From the NCBI GenBank assembly GCA_945877425.1, contig CAMCRZ010000002.1, positions 155,553 to 219,552 of the forward strand: a DNA stretch of 64,000 bases, given 5' to 3'. A program made the position numbers and the translations under genes. Each line of letters opens with the position of its first letter. Position 1 is the first letter of the stretch. Below, piece by piece: positions 46,570 through 54,990 of this stretch. The notes beneath the pieces are model-generated. The model searched no databases. It was not told the origin of the DNA and worked only from the letters and a program-made list of their open reading frames with translations. The stretch comes from an uncultured Treponema sp. (GTDB lineage: Bacteria; Spirochaetota; Spirochaetia; Treponematales; Treponemataceae).

Positions 46570-47457
46570 TTAGTTTTTCCTTTTTCCTCCAAGAAATTTT
46601 TTAAGGAAGTTGGAAACACCTGCATTTCCTGTTAAATCAGTTTTTTCTATGCGGCCTACAATATGCTTTAAACATACGGCAGGTTTTGAAGTAGGATTTA
46701 CAATCATAAAAGGTTTCTGCCTGATTACTGAAGCCTGCACTACAGAATCATCATAAACAAATCCGATATACTCAACTTTGTAATTTAAAAACTGAGCTAC
46801 AATATTTATTATTCTGTCTGAAATGCGCTTTCCTTCATCTGCAGAATGAACTCTGTTTACTAAAAGCTTAAGGTTTATTTCACGGTTAACAAGTTCCGTT
46901 GTAATTGTCTTGATAATTCCGTAAGCATCAGTTATGGCTGTAGGTTCAGGAGTTGTAACAACGTAAACTTCATCTGCTGCTGCAACAAACTGCAAAACGT
47001 TATCTGCAATACCGGCAGCTGTATCAATAATGATAATGTCGGCATTCGAAAGGGATGAAAATTCCCTGGCAAAATTGTCCAGCTCTTCTTTTGAAAGATT
47101 GGCTATTTTAGAAAATCCGTTGGCTCCGGCAATAAACTTAATTCCAAATTCCGTATCAAGAATGATTTCGCTCATTTTTTTCTGACCGTTAATTACCTGC
47201 ATCAGATTGTATTGAGGAACAATGTTAAGAAGTACGTTAACGTTTGCCATGCCAAGATCGCCGTCTATAAGAATGACTTTTTTTCCCAGCTGAGCATAGG
47301 CAATGGACATATTTACAGCAAGATTTGTTTTTCCTACACCGCCTTTTCCGCTGGTAATGGCAATTATTCTTGTCTTGTGATTTTTAGATTTAGAATCGTT
47401 TTCAGATTCGCCGTAATTATTCATAAACTCTCTAAGTTCTTTTGCCTGTTCTTCCAT
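46570..47457 (-). CDS. flhG: MinD-like ATPase controlling flagellar number, FlhG
   Basis: 295-aa ParA/MinD family ATPase. The deviant Walker A is SGKGGVGKTNLAVNMS, followed by IDGDLGMANVNVLL and DTAAGIADNVLQF. The N-terminus (EEQAKELREFM) matches the short helix by which FlhG stimulates the FlhF GTPase. It acts with FlhF, encoded 32 nt upstream, to set the site and number of flagella. In a spirochaete this would be placement near the cell poles. Confidence 0.94.
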   Translation of the reverse strand: MEEQAKELREFMNNYGESENDSKSKNHKTRIIAITSGKGGVGKTNLAVNMSIAYAQLGKKVILIDGDLGMANVNVLLNIVPQYNLMQVINGQKKMSEIILDTEFGIKFIAGANGFSKIANLSKEELDNFAREFSSLSNADIIIIDTAAGIADNVLQFVAAADEVYVVTTPEPTAITDAYGIIKTITTELVNREINLKLLVNRVHSADEGKRISDRIINIVAQFLNYKVEYIGFVYDDSVVQASVIRQKPFMIVNPTSKPAVCLKHIVGRIEKTDLTGNAGVSNFLKKFLGGKRKN

Positions 47458-47489
47458 TTTTAACTCCCATTTTGCGATTCACCTGATTT

Positions 47490-48776
47490 TTATAAAACAG
47501 GGCTCAAATCATCTTCAATTTTTTCATATTTAGATTTCAATGCATCAATATCCAGCCTGAAACCCTGCAGCTTCCTGAGAAAATACAAGGGATTTGCCTT
47601 CTGAAGTGAATGCATTACATTTTGTCCGTCTGTTATCCAGGAAATTTTCTTTCCCTTTTCAGAAAGTACGCTTATTATTCCGCCAAAAGTTGAAGTTTCA
47701 TCGCACTTTGTAATTATAACGCTTTTAAAATCAAAAGTTTCATAGTTGCGTATAATGTTTTCTATATCACGGGCTTTTGTTCCGGCTGTAATGGCAAGGT
47801 AAAAGTTGGGATGCATTCCCTTTATGTCAAAAATTTTCCTCATACGCGTAATGTTGTCAAAATCGTTAGGGCTGTATCCGCCTGAATCAACAAAAATATA
47901 ATCTGTGTTGTCTCTGTAAGTGTTGTACAGCATCATAAGATCTTCGGCACTTTCGGCTTTATCAAGAGTATTTTTCATGATTTCGCTCCAGTTTCTAAGC
48001 TGTTCCAAAGCGCCAACCCTCATGCTGTCAATAGTAATCATGCGGAAAGTAGGTCTGTGCTGAACACCGGAAGTTTTTTCAGAAGATTTTAATACTGAAG
48101 CTGCAAAACGTGCAATTGTAGTAGTTTTTCCAACGCCTGTAGGTCCTATGACAATTATAACTTTTGGAGGACGCGGAGAAATTTCAGGAGCAATCTGAAT
48201 GTCGTCGCCAATCCAGTTTATGACTTTTTCCTGCATAAGTTCAAAATCTTCCAGATCGTCAAGGCTGAACATTGTCTTGATGCGGTCCGTAATTTTCTTT
48301 ATGTATGACGGCGTAAAATCGTTTTCTTCCAAAAGTTCACGAATGCGCTGAATGTTTTTATGTTCAATCTGTGAAGAAGGAGCCTGATAAATATCTGAAA
48401 GCTGATCCCTTAATTCCTGCTTAAAGTCCTTGAAATTATCGTTAAGCTCTTTTTTAATAATTGAAATATCTAAAGCACGCTGTTCGGAAGAATTGTTTTT
48501 TGCACTTTCAAATCCTCCGGAAAAGCCCTGATCGTTTTGTGAAGAAAAACCTCTGTATGTGGGATTTTCAAAAACTTTCGGCTGTGTTGTAAGGTGATAC
48601 TTAAATTCAATTACTTCTTTCTGCCACAATCCTAAAAATCCGCCTTTCAAAACAGTTTTATGACCGTCGCTTTCCCAGTTAAGTCCGTACTGCCTGTTAA
48701 GTTTTTCCTTACACTCTACAACGGAAGAACCGGTTATAGTTTGAATTATGCTCGACTTTTCATAATTACTAGACAT
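47490..48776 (-). CDS. flhF: SRP-family GTPase FlhF with unusual G3 motif
   Basis: 428 aa. The N-terminal basic region is followed by a helical N domain (about 150-205) and a GTPase domain: G1 IGPTGVGKTTTIARF, IDSMRVGALEQLRNW, G3 FVDSGGYSPND and G4 TKCDE. The usual G3 of FlhF and FtsY is DTAGR. Here the Thr and Arg positions are Ser and Tyr (DSGGY), which could lower hydrolysis. It recruits the first flagellar components to the membrane. It overlaps flhA by 8 nt. Confidence 0.93.
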   Translation of the reverse strand: MSSNYEKSSIIQTITGSSVVECKEKLNRQYGLNWESDGHKTVLKGGFLGLWQKEVIEFKYHLTTQPKVFENPTYRGFSSQNDQGFSGGFESAKNNSSEQRALDISIIKKELNDNFKDFKQELRDQLSDIYQAPSSQIEHKNIQRIRELLEENDFTPSYIKKITDRIKTMFSLDDLEDFELMQEKVINWIGDDIQIAPEISPRPPKVIIVIGPTGVGKTTTIARFAASVLKSSEKTSGVQHRPTFRMITIDSMRVGALEQLRNWSEIMKNTLDKAESAEDLMMLYNTYRDNTDYIFVDSGGYSPNDFDNITRMRKIFDIKGMHPNFYLAITAGTKARDIENIIRNYETFDFKSVIITKCDETSTFGGIISVLSEKGKKISWITDGQNVMHSLQKANPLYFLRKLQGFRLDIDALKSKYEKIEDDLSPVL

Positions 48777-50937
48777 TTATTTCTCCAAGAGATATTATTT
48801 TTACATTTTTACCTGCAGCAAGAACTTCTTCTATGGAAATTACTGCACATCCGCTTATAATGCGTTCAACTGCGCCTCTAAGCACAAGACGTATTGCTCC
48901 AGGACATAAGATTACAGGAAGATATCCGTGTTCCTTTACAGCTGCAAGATTAGCGTCCAAAGCACTCATAAAATTCCTGTCATCTACAGGGTCTAAGGCA
49001 AACATAGGCTTTCTTCCAGGCTGATTCTGAATATTTGCATTTATTTTTTCAGCCAGAGACTGATTAACACTCAGCACGTGAAGTTCCTTGTTTTCATCTG
49101 CATACTGGGCACAAATCTGCGCACCAAGACTTTCCCTAACACGCTCTGTAAGGAACCAGACATCTCTAGGATACTTTGCATAGTCAGCAAGAGTTTCCAT
49201 AATCTGAACCATATTGATGATGCTGACCTGTTCTGCAAGAAGATTTTTAAGGACAGCTTCAATTTCGCCGTAAGTGTATTTATGTTCACCGTTAAGAACT
49301 TCGTTAACCACAATTTTATTTGTTTCCTTAAGATTTTCAACGATTGTATTAACGCTTTCTCTGTCAATAATTTCTGCTGCATGCTGGCGGATTATTTCCG
49401 TAAGGTGAGTTGCAATTATTGTAGGCGGATCAACTACAGCATAACCGGCATTTTCTGCTTCAACACGCTTGCTTTCAGGAAGCCATATTGCTTTCATGCC
49501 GAATGTAGGGTCAACAGTTGCTTCTCCCTGAAGTTCCCTGTCTTTAGGAACACTTCCTGTGTTAAGGCACATGTAATGACCTATCTTAAGCTTTGCCCTT
49601 CCCACTTCATTTCCGCGGATTCTGAACACGTATTCATCAGGTGAAAGGGACATCTGATCCTGTATGTGAATTTTCGGAACTATAATGCCAAGATCCAGTG
49701 CTTCTTCCCTTCGTATGCGCCTGATTCTTGTAAGAAGTTCTGCACCTTTGCTTGAATCAACTAAAGGCGTAAGGTTAAAGCCAATTTCCATGGAAAGAAG
49801 GTCAACTTTTGCAAGAGGAGCTGCATCTTCTGTTGCTGACTTTACGTCTTTCTGCTTCTGCTTTTCTTCTTCAAGCTTCATAATTTTCTGTTCTTCTTCA
49901 GATTTTTCTTTTTTAGACATTGAATATCCGAGGAAGAGAAAAAGAGCGCCTTCTGCAAAAAGCACAACTGTAGCACCATTGCGGAATACAAGCCCAAGTC
50001 CTAAAAGAACAGTTCCAATAAGGTAGTAAACTTTTCCGTCTGACTTGAACTGATCTGCAATCTGATTGCCGAGGAATTCCCTTGAGTTGTTTTTAGTAAT
50101 GAGAAGACCTGTAGCAAAAGAAATCATCAAGGCAGGCAGCTGACTCATAAGTCCGTCTCCGATAGTAAGGAAAGCGTAGTTTTTAAAAGCATCGCCAGCC
50201 TGAGAACCGCCCATCACACCTGTTATGATTCCGCCGATAAGATTGATTATGGTAATGAAAATGCCAACAGTAACGTTTCCGCTTACAAATTTAGTTGAAC
50301 CGTCCATTGCTGAATAAAAATCAATTTCCTGCTGAAGATCTGCAATTCTTTTGTTGCCTTCATCTTCAGTAATGGCACCGCTGCTCACCTGCTGCTGAAT
50401 GGCAAACATTTTAGTTGTCATGGCATCAAGTGTAAATCTTGCAGTAACTTCGCCTACACGATCTGCACCTTTACTTATAACGATTTTCTGAACGATTACA
50501 AGAATGACAAATATGATTATTCCTACAACTACATTATCGTTTACGTGCATAAGGTTACAGATTCCCTGAACCATATCACTTTGTCCTGCCATATTTACGG
50601 CATAACCGCTGCCAGTTACAGGATTGTTAAGGATATTTCTTGTAGAAGAAACGTTTATTGCAAGGCCGAAAAATGTCGTAAGAAGCACTAACTGAGGGAA
50701 TGTGGAAAAATCTGCAGCACGCTTTGTAAATGTAACCTTTAGAAGAATAAGCATGGAAACAGAAAGATAAAGCACCATGGCTAAATCAATAATAGTTTTT
50801 CCAAAGGGATAAATGAAAAAGAATATACATATAACTATACCGCACGCAAGAAGGATGCCCGGATTAGCCAGCATTGACCGCAAAAACCCGGAATTCATAC
50901 TGTTCCTTGTAGGTTGTGTATTCTGAATATCTGACAT
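48769..50937 (-). CDS. flhA: Flagellar export gate protein FlhA
   Basis: About 722 aa. Eight membrane helices in the first half bear the conserved loop SKGADRVGEVTARFTLDAM. The second half is the cytoplasmic export-docking domain (RREEALDLGIIVPKIHIQD, GATVDPTFGMKAIWLPE-like EATVDPTFGMKAIW). The ORF track starts at 50973. The internal ATG at 50937 (MSDIQNTQ) is preferred because GGTGG lies just upstream and the extra 12 residues look non-conserved. It is the energised core of the type III export apparatus. Confidence 0.94.
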   Translation of the reverse strand: MSDIQNTQPTRNSMNSGFLRSMLANPGILLACGIVICIFFFIYPFGKTIIDLAMVLYLSVSMLILLKVTFTKRAADFSTFPQLVLLTTFFGLAINVSSTRNILNNPVTGSGYAVNMAGQSDMVQGICNLMHVNDNVVVGIIIFVILVIVQKIVISKGADRVGEVTARFTLDAMTTKMFAIQQQVSSGAITEDEGNKRIADLQQEIDFYSAMDGSTKFVSGNVTVGIFITIINLIGGIITGVMGGSQAGDAFKNYAFLTIGDGLMSQLPALMISFATGLLITKNNSREFLGNQIADQFKSDGKVYYLIGTVLLGLGLVFRNGATVVLFAEGALFLFLGYSMSKKEKSEEEQKIMKLEEEKQKQKDVKSATEDAAPLAKVDLLSMEIGFNLTPLVDSSKGAELLTRIRRIRREEALDLGIIVPKIHIQDQMSLSPDEYVFRIRGNEVGRAKLKIGHYMCLNTGSVPKDRELQGEATVDPTFGMKAIWLPESKRVEAENAGYAVVDPPTIIATHLTEIIRQHAAEIIDRESVNTIVENLKETNKIVVNEVLNGEHKYTYGEIEAVLKNLLAEQVSIINMVQIMETLADYAKYPRDVWFLTERVRESLGAQICAQYADENKELHVLSVNQSLAEKINANIQNQPGRKPMFALDPVDDRNFMSALDANLAAVKEHGYLPVILCPGAIRLVLRGAVERIISGCAVISIEEVLAAGKNVKIISLGEINV

Positions 50938-50986
50938 ATTTCCACCCATTTTAAAACTAAAGACTTTCCCCAAAGCCTGTCCTCTT

Positions 50987-51015
50987 ATTTTACAATGTTT
51001 TTTTATTTGTATCTA
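50987..51015 (-). promoter_or_regulatory. Possible internal promoter ahead of flhA
   Basis: On the - strand, TAGATA and TAAAAT are separated by 17 bp within the 110-nt flhB-flhA gap, the largest gap in the upper half of the flagellar operon. Confidence 0.3.
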
Positions 51016-51047
51016 TATGAAAAGTAAAAAATTGCTTTTACATTCCC

Positions 51048-52157
51048 TTACTTTTTCTTATTTTTTTCATTCTGCCTGTCAAGATAACCAATCTGAACGT
51101 AAACTACAGAAACTGCCCTAAGATATTCAACTGGAATTTGGGAACCTATTTCAACCTGATCATACAAACTTCTGGCAAGAGGAATGTTTTCTACAGTAGG
51201 AACGTCATTTTCCCTGGCAATTCTTTTTATTACCTGAGCAGTTGTATCTACGCCTTTTGCCGTAACTTGCGGTGCAGAAGAAGTCTCCCTGTCCCAGCCT
51301 AAAGCTACAGCGTATTCAGTTGGGTTTGTAACGACAACATCAGCTTCCCGGACAGCTTTAGGCATATCACGAGTAAACATTTCTTTTTGAGCGCTTTCAA
51401 TTCTTCCCTTAACTTCAGGATTAGGCTCGCTTTCCTTGATTTCTTCCTTAACTTCCTGCTTTGTCATTTTCATCTGTTCAAGAAAAGTCCTGCGCTGAAC
51501 AATGTAGTCAGCAATGGAAATGACAAGAAGAATTACCGCACTTATGATAAGCAGCTTTGACGTCATGGAACCGATTGCATTTAACGCAAGGGCAGGTCCG
51601 CCTGTACGCATAAAGTTCAGGGTAACGGCAAGATCATTTTTTATAAGCATAAACGAAACTATGCCTATGACTGCAACTTTTATAATTGACTTGAAAATGT
51701 TAAACACGCCTTCAAGTGAAAAAATTGACTTTTTAAGCCATTGTCCGAAATGAGGAACTATAGCAGAAAAATTAGGATTAAGCTTTTTAGTTGTAAAAAT
51801 CCAGCCTTTATTCTGTGCAATATTTGCTGCAATTCCTGCAATCATTCCTACAAGACCAAAAGGCAGCACAAGCATGAGAATGGATCTTAAAAAGAAAATG
51901 TAAAAAGCTGTACTGTCAATTTTTTCGGCAGTTACATTGTTAAAGTAATAAACAAGTATCTGGCAAAACTGATTTTTCATCCACGGTGCAATTGCCGTAA
52001 GAAGAATTACAGTAAGAAGATAGACTATTGCGCTGTTAAGTTCAGTACTTTTTGCAATACGGCCTTCTTCACGGGCTTTACGGAGTTTTTCTTCTGAAGC
52101 TTCTTCTGTTCTGCCTTCATCTTCTGCGGCAAACCACTGTAAATCTATACTGCTCAT
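51048..52157 (-). CDS. flhB: Flagellar export switch protein FlhB, NPTE variant
   Basis: 369 aa. Four membrane helices in the first 215 residues are followed by a cytoplasmic domain. The autocleavage site reads NPTE in VVTNPTEYAVALGW instead of the usual NPTH. The catalytic Asn and the Pro are kept, and the downstream VTAKGVDTTAQVIKRIARENDVPTVENIPLARSLYD is typical. FlhB switches export from rod/hook to filament proteins. It lies 1 nt after fliR in the export-gate block. Confidence 0.95.
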   Translation of the reverse strand: MSSIDLQWFAAEDEGRTEEASEEKLRKAREEGRIAKSTELNSAIVYLLTVILLTAIAPWMKNQFCQILVYYFNNVTAEKIDSTAFYIFFLRSILMLVLPFGLVGMIAGIAANIAQNKGWIFTTKKLNPNFSAIVPHFGQWLKKSIFSLEGVFNIFKSIIKVAVIGIVSFMLIKNDLAVTLNFMRTGGPALALNAIGSMTSKLLIISAVILLVISIADYIVQRRTFLEQMKMTKQEVKEEIKESEPNPEVKGRIESAQKEMFTRDMPKAVREADVVVTNPTEYAVALGWDRETSSAPQVTAKGVDTTAQVIKRIARENDVPTVENIPLARSLYDQVEIGSQIPVEYLRAVSVVYVQIGYLDRQNEKNKKK

Positions 52158-52158
52158 T

Positions 52159-52980
52159 TTACTCCAGTCCTGAATTCAGCTTTATAAGCAGCCGCCTTAT
52201 CTGCACGAAACCCTGCTCAAAACTTTCTGTAAAGAAGTCAATCATTACAGGCAGAAGTGAAAGTATTATGAAAAATGAAGTTAAAATCAAAATAGGAAAT
52301 CCTTCGTTTAAAAGATTCATCTGTGGTGCGGCTTTACCGAGAATTCCTACAGCTACATTTACAAGAAAAAGCGTTGCCATAATGGGAAGTGCAATTATAA
52401 GTGCATCCTTAAACAAAACAGTTAAACTTTTCAGCATAAATGTCATAAGGTTGCCGCTGTTTTCTATGATTGAAACGGCATTTATTGTGTGGAAGCTTGT
52501 CTGCAAACCCTTCAGAAAAAGACGCTGGAGCCAGTTGTTCTGCATAAAAACAAGAAGGGCTATAAGATTTAAATACTGACCTAAAAGAGGATTTTCCACC
52601 TGACTTAATGAATCGTAAACTTCGCTGGCAGAAAAACCCATCTGAAAGGCAAAAAACTGTCCTGCAGTACTGAATGCACTGAAAATTATCTGAATGTAAA
52701 AACCGATTATTACGCCAATTAAAGCTTCACCTGCCAGAAGAAGAACGAAAATCATGTCGAAATTGCCTTCCGGAGAAATAAAAGGTGAATATACGCTGAA
52801 ATTTCCCTGCTTAAGTGAAAGTTGCGGAAAAACAAGAAATGCTATGGAAAAAGCAAGCGCAATTTTAGCTGCAAAGTTAACTGTCCTGCTTGAAAATAAA
52901 GGAAGCGTAAGCAAAAGTGCCAATGCCCTTGATGCAGCGAGAAGAAAGACCGGTCCGTTTTTTAAGATAAAGTCAATCAT
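52159..52980 (-). CDS. fliR: Flagellar export gate protein FliR
   Basis: 273-aa polytopic membrane protein with about six hydrophobic segments. It has the conserved GEALIGVIIGFYIQIIFSAFSTAGQFFAFQMGF and a late LLPVMIDFFTESFEQGF. With FliP5 and FliQ4 it forms the export pore. It is located between fliQ and flhB, as in most flagellar operons. Confidence 0.94.
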   Translation of the reverse strand: MIDFILKNGPVFLLAASRALALLLTLPLFSSRTVNFAAKIALAFSIAFLVFPQLSLKQGNFSVYSPFISPEGNFDMIFVLLLAGEALIGVIIGFYIQIIFSAFSTAGQFFAFQMGFSASEVYDSLSQVENPLLGQYLNLIALLVFMQNNWLQRLFLKGLQTSFHTINAVSIIENSGNLMTFMLKSLTVLFKDALIIALPIMATLFLVNVAVGILGKAAPQMNLLNEGFPILILTSFFIILSLLPVMIDFFTESFEQGFVQIRRLLIKLNSGLE

Positions 52981-53028
52981 ATATACAAAACTACACTTTT
53001 AAAAATCATGCCAGACAATGCCCGGATG

Positions 53029-53292
53029 CTAGATAGTTGAAATCATATTGAAAACATTTATAACGTATTGCCTCATGGAAGAAAACATCCAGCCGCCTAA
53101 CATAAGAAGTACAAAAAGAATAGTCAAAAGCTTAGGCAGAAAAGTAAGTGTCTGTTCCTGAATGCTTGTTGTAGTCTGAAAAATTGCAACAATAAGTCCT
53201 ATAATCAAGGCAAAACCTAAAACAGGAGCAGTCAGTTTTAAAACCTGAATAATGCCCTGCTGCATGATATTTGTAATTTCGCCAAGAGTCAT
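53029..53292 (-). CDS. fliQ: Flagellar export gate protein FliQ
   Basis: 87 aa with two membrane helices. It has the family pattern LKLTAPVLGFALIIGLIVAIFQTTTSIQEQTLTFLPK. The normal length is 86-90. It forms part of the FliPQR pore. It follows fliP by 44 nt. Confidence 0.95.
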   Translation of the reverse strand: MTLGEITNIMQQGIIQVLKLTAPVLGFALIIGLIVAIFQTTTSIQEQTLTFLPKLLTILFVLLMLGGWMFSSMRQYVINVFNMISTI

Positions 53293-53336
53293 AAAGCCTC
53301 CAAAATGATTTTTAATCTGCTAAAAAATGATTTTCA

Positions 53337-54200
53337 CTAAAAGTGAATGTTTCTCATAACGCTTTCAAAAAGTCTGTTTGTAAGAAGTCCCCAGCCGTCT
53401 ACAAGTACAAAAAGCATTAACTTAAAAGGCATGGAAATCTGCACAGGCGGAAGCATCATCATTCCCATACTCATTAAAATGCTTGCAACAACCATGTCTA
53501 TTACAATAAACGGAATGTAAATCAAAACGCCTATTTTAAAAGCAGCCGTAAGTTCGTGAAGAATGTATGCAGGAACAAGAATGTACGTAGGAACATCTTC
53601 CAGCGTTTCAGGCTGATCCAGTTTTGCCATGCTCATAAAAGTCATAATGTAACTTGGATTGTCTGCCATCTGGTCATTCATAAAGACACGCACAGGAGAC
53701 ATTGCATTATCTACTGCCTGAGTTAAAGTTATCTGATTATTTGACAAAGGCTTAAATGCTTCTTCGTAAACAGGCTTAAACACTGGAAACATACAGAAAA
53801 TCGTCATAAATACAGCAATACCGTTAAGAACTGCCGTAGAAGGAACCTGCTGAAGGGAAAGTGCCCTCTTTATAAAGTCAAGTACAATGGAAAAACGCAG
53901 GAAACATGTCATCAGTATTAAAATGCTTGGTGCCAGCGTAAGAAGTGTAAGCAGAATCAAAAGCTGAACGCTGAAAGCTACCTGTTTTCCGTCTCTTGGT
54001 GATGTAGCAGAAAATGTAATGTTTGGAAAAACAGTATCAGTTACAGACTCTCCCATTTCAGTACGGCCTTCTGTAGTTCCTTCAGGAAAATTTCTGTTCT
54101 GCACAGACTGGGAATAAACAGGCATTGCGTAAACTAAAACAGCAAAGGCTAAAATCAAAGTCTTTATAACTTTTTTCCTTAAAAGTTTAAAAACAAACAT
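53337..54200 (-). CDS. fliP: Flagellar export gate protein FliP
   Basis: 287 aa. A cleavable signal peptide is followed by four membrane helices. Conserved stretches include LTLAPSILILMTCFLRFSIVL, QQVPSTAVLNGIAVFMT, LVPAYILHELTAAFKIGVLIYIPF and VASILMSMGMMMLPPVQIS. It forms the five-fold core of the export pore. The start abuts the fliO-like gene. Confidence 0.96.
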   Translation of the reverse strand: MFVFKLLRKKVIKTLILAFAVLVYAMPVYSQSVQNRNFPEGTTEGRTEMGESVTDTVFPNITFSATSPRDGKQVAFSVQLLILLTLLTLAPSILILMTCFLRFSIVLDFIKRALSLQQVPSTAVLNGIAVFMTIFCMFPVFKPVYEEAFKPLSNNQITLTQAVDNAMSPVRVFMNDQMADNPSYIMTFMSMAKLDQPETLEDVPTYILVPAYILHELTAAFKIGVLIYIPFIVIDMVVASILMSMGMMMLPPVQISMPFKLMLFVLVDGWGLLTNRLFESVMRNIHF

Positions 54201-54935
54201 TTACTTTTCCTCGTTATCGTCTTTAAAATGCAGGTTTTTCAATTTGTCCATAATTTCAGAAGTAGACTGATCATAGACAGTTCCGTTTTCTTTAGAAGAG
54301 CTGTTTTGTGCATTTTTTCTGTTTTTAGACGGCATGAAAAGGTTAAAAAGTTCTTCAAAAGTTTTAGGCTTATTGTCTTTGGCATGAGTGTCGTAGTAAA
54401 GGTTTATGGCACTGATAAGCTGCTTGTCTTTTTCCGGATCAAGTTTGTCTATAAGGGAAATGTTTCCGTCGCAAACGCCTACAATGTACGCTTTGTCTAC
54501 AAGCGTTACAATCTGCACTGATTTGTTTAATCCAAGATTTACAGAAAACACGTTCCGCAAAAAAGGATTTTTTTCATCAGAAGTAACTCCGGTGTTTTTA
54601 CGTACGAACTTAAAAAGAAGCCATATAACTGCAACAACAGCAGCCAGCACAATAATCATTCTGAAAAAGACCCACACGCCGTTTACAGAATAATCCTGGC
54701 TTCCCTCAGAATTTCCTGAAGCAGAATATGTGTAGGATTTTTCATCAAATGATGATTCTACGGATTTAGATTCAGGATTTTCTTCAGGAGAATTTTCGGA
54801 AATAACTTCATTATTTGTATTTTGACTGTCTGAAGCGTTTGTCTGTGCTGTTAAAAAAGAAAGACTGAAAAAAAATAATATAACTGTAAAAACAGTAAGT
54901 TTTTTTGAGATATTCGTAATTTTCACCCCACCCAT
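54201..54935 (-). CDS. fliO: Flagellar assembly protein FliO/FliZ-like
   Basis: 244 aa. A signal peptide or first helix is followed by a polar periplasmic stretch, then a membrane helix at about residues 85-107 (GVWVFFRMIIVLAAVVAVIWLLFKFV) and a cytoplasmic domain with the FliO pattern VFSVNLGLNKSVQIVTLVDKAYIVGVCD. It helps assemble the FliP ring. No good Shine-Dalgarno precedes the ATG. A GTG three codons later is an alternative start. Confidence 0.85.
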   Translation of the reverse strand: MGGVKITNISKKLTVFTVILFFFSLSFLTAQTNASDSQNTNNEVISENSPEENPESKSVESSFDEKSYTYSASGNSEGSQDYSVNGVWVFFRMIIVLAAVVAVIWLLFKFVRKNTGVTSDEKNPFLRNVFSVNLGLNKSVQIVTLVDKAYIVGVCDGNISLIDKLDPEKDKQLISAINLYYDTHAKDNKPKTFEELFNLFMPSKNRKNAQNSSSKENGTVYDQSTSEIMDKLKNLHFKDDNEEK

Positions 54936-54990
54936 AAAATTTTATTTATTTAAGGCAGCACTTTTCCCCTAAGAACTGCCTTATTTATTT

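Noticed and set aside
49078-49644. 188-aa + strand ORF inside flhA
   Set aside because: Long only because flhA codon bias leaves few stops in this antisense frame. The protein is Cys/Phe-rich with no recognisable motif.
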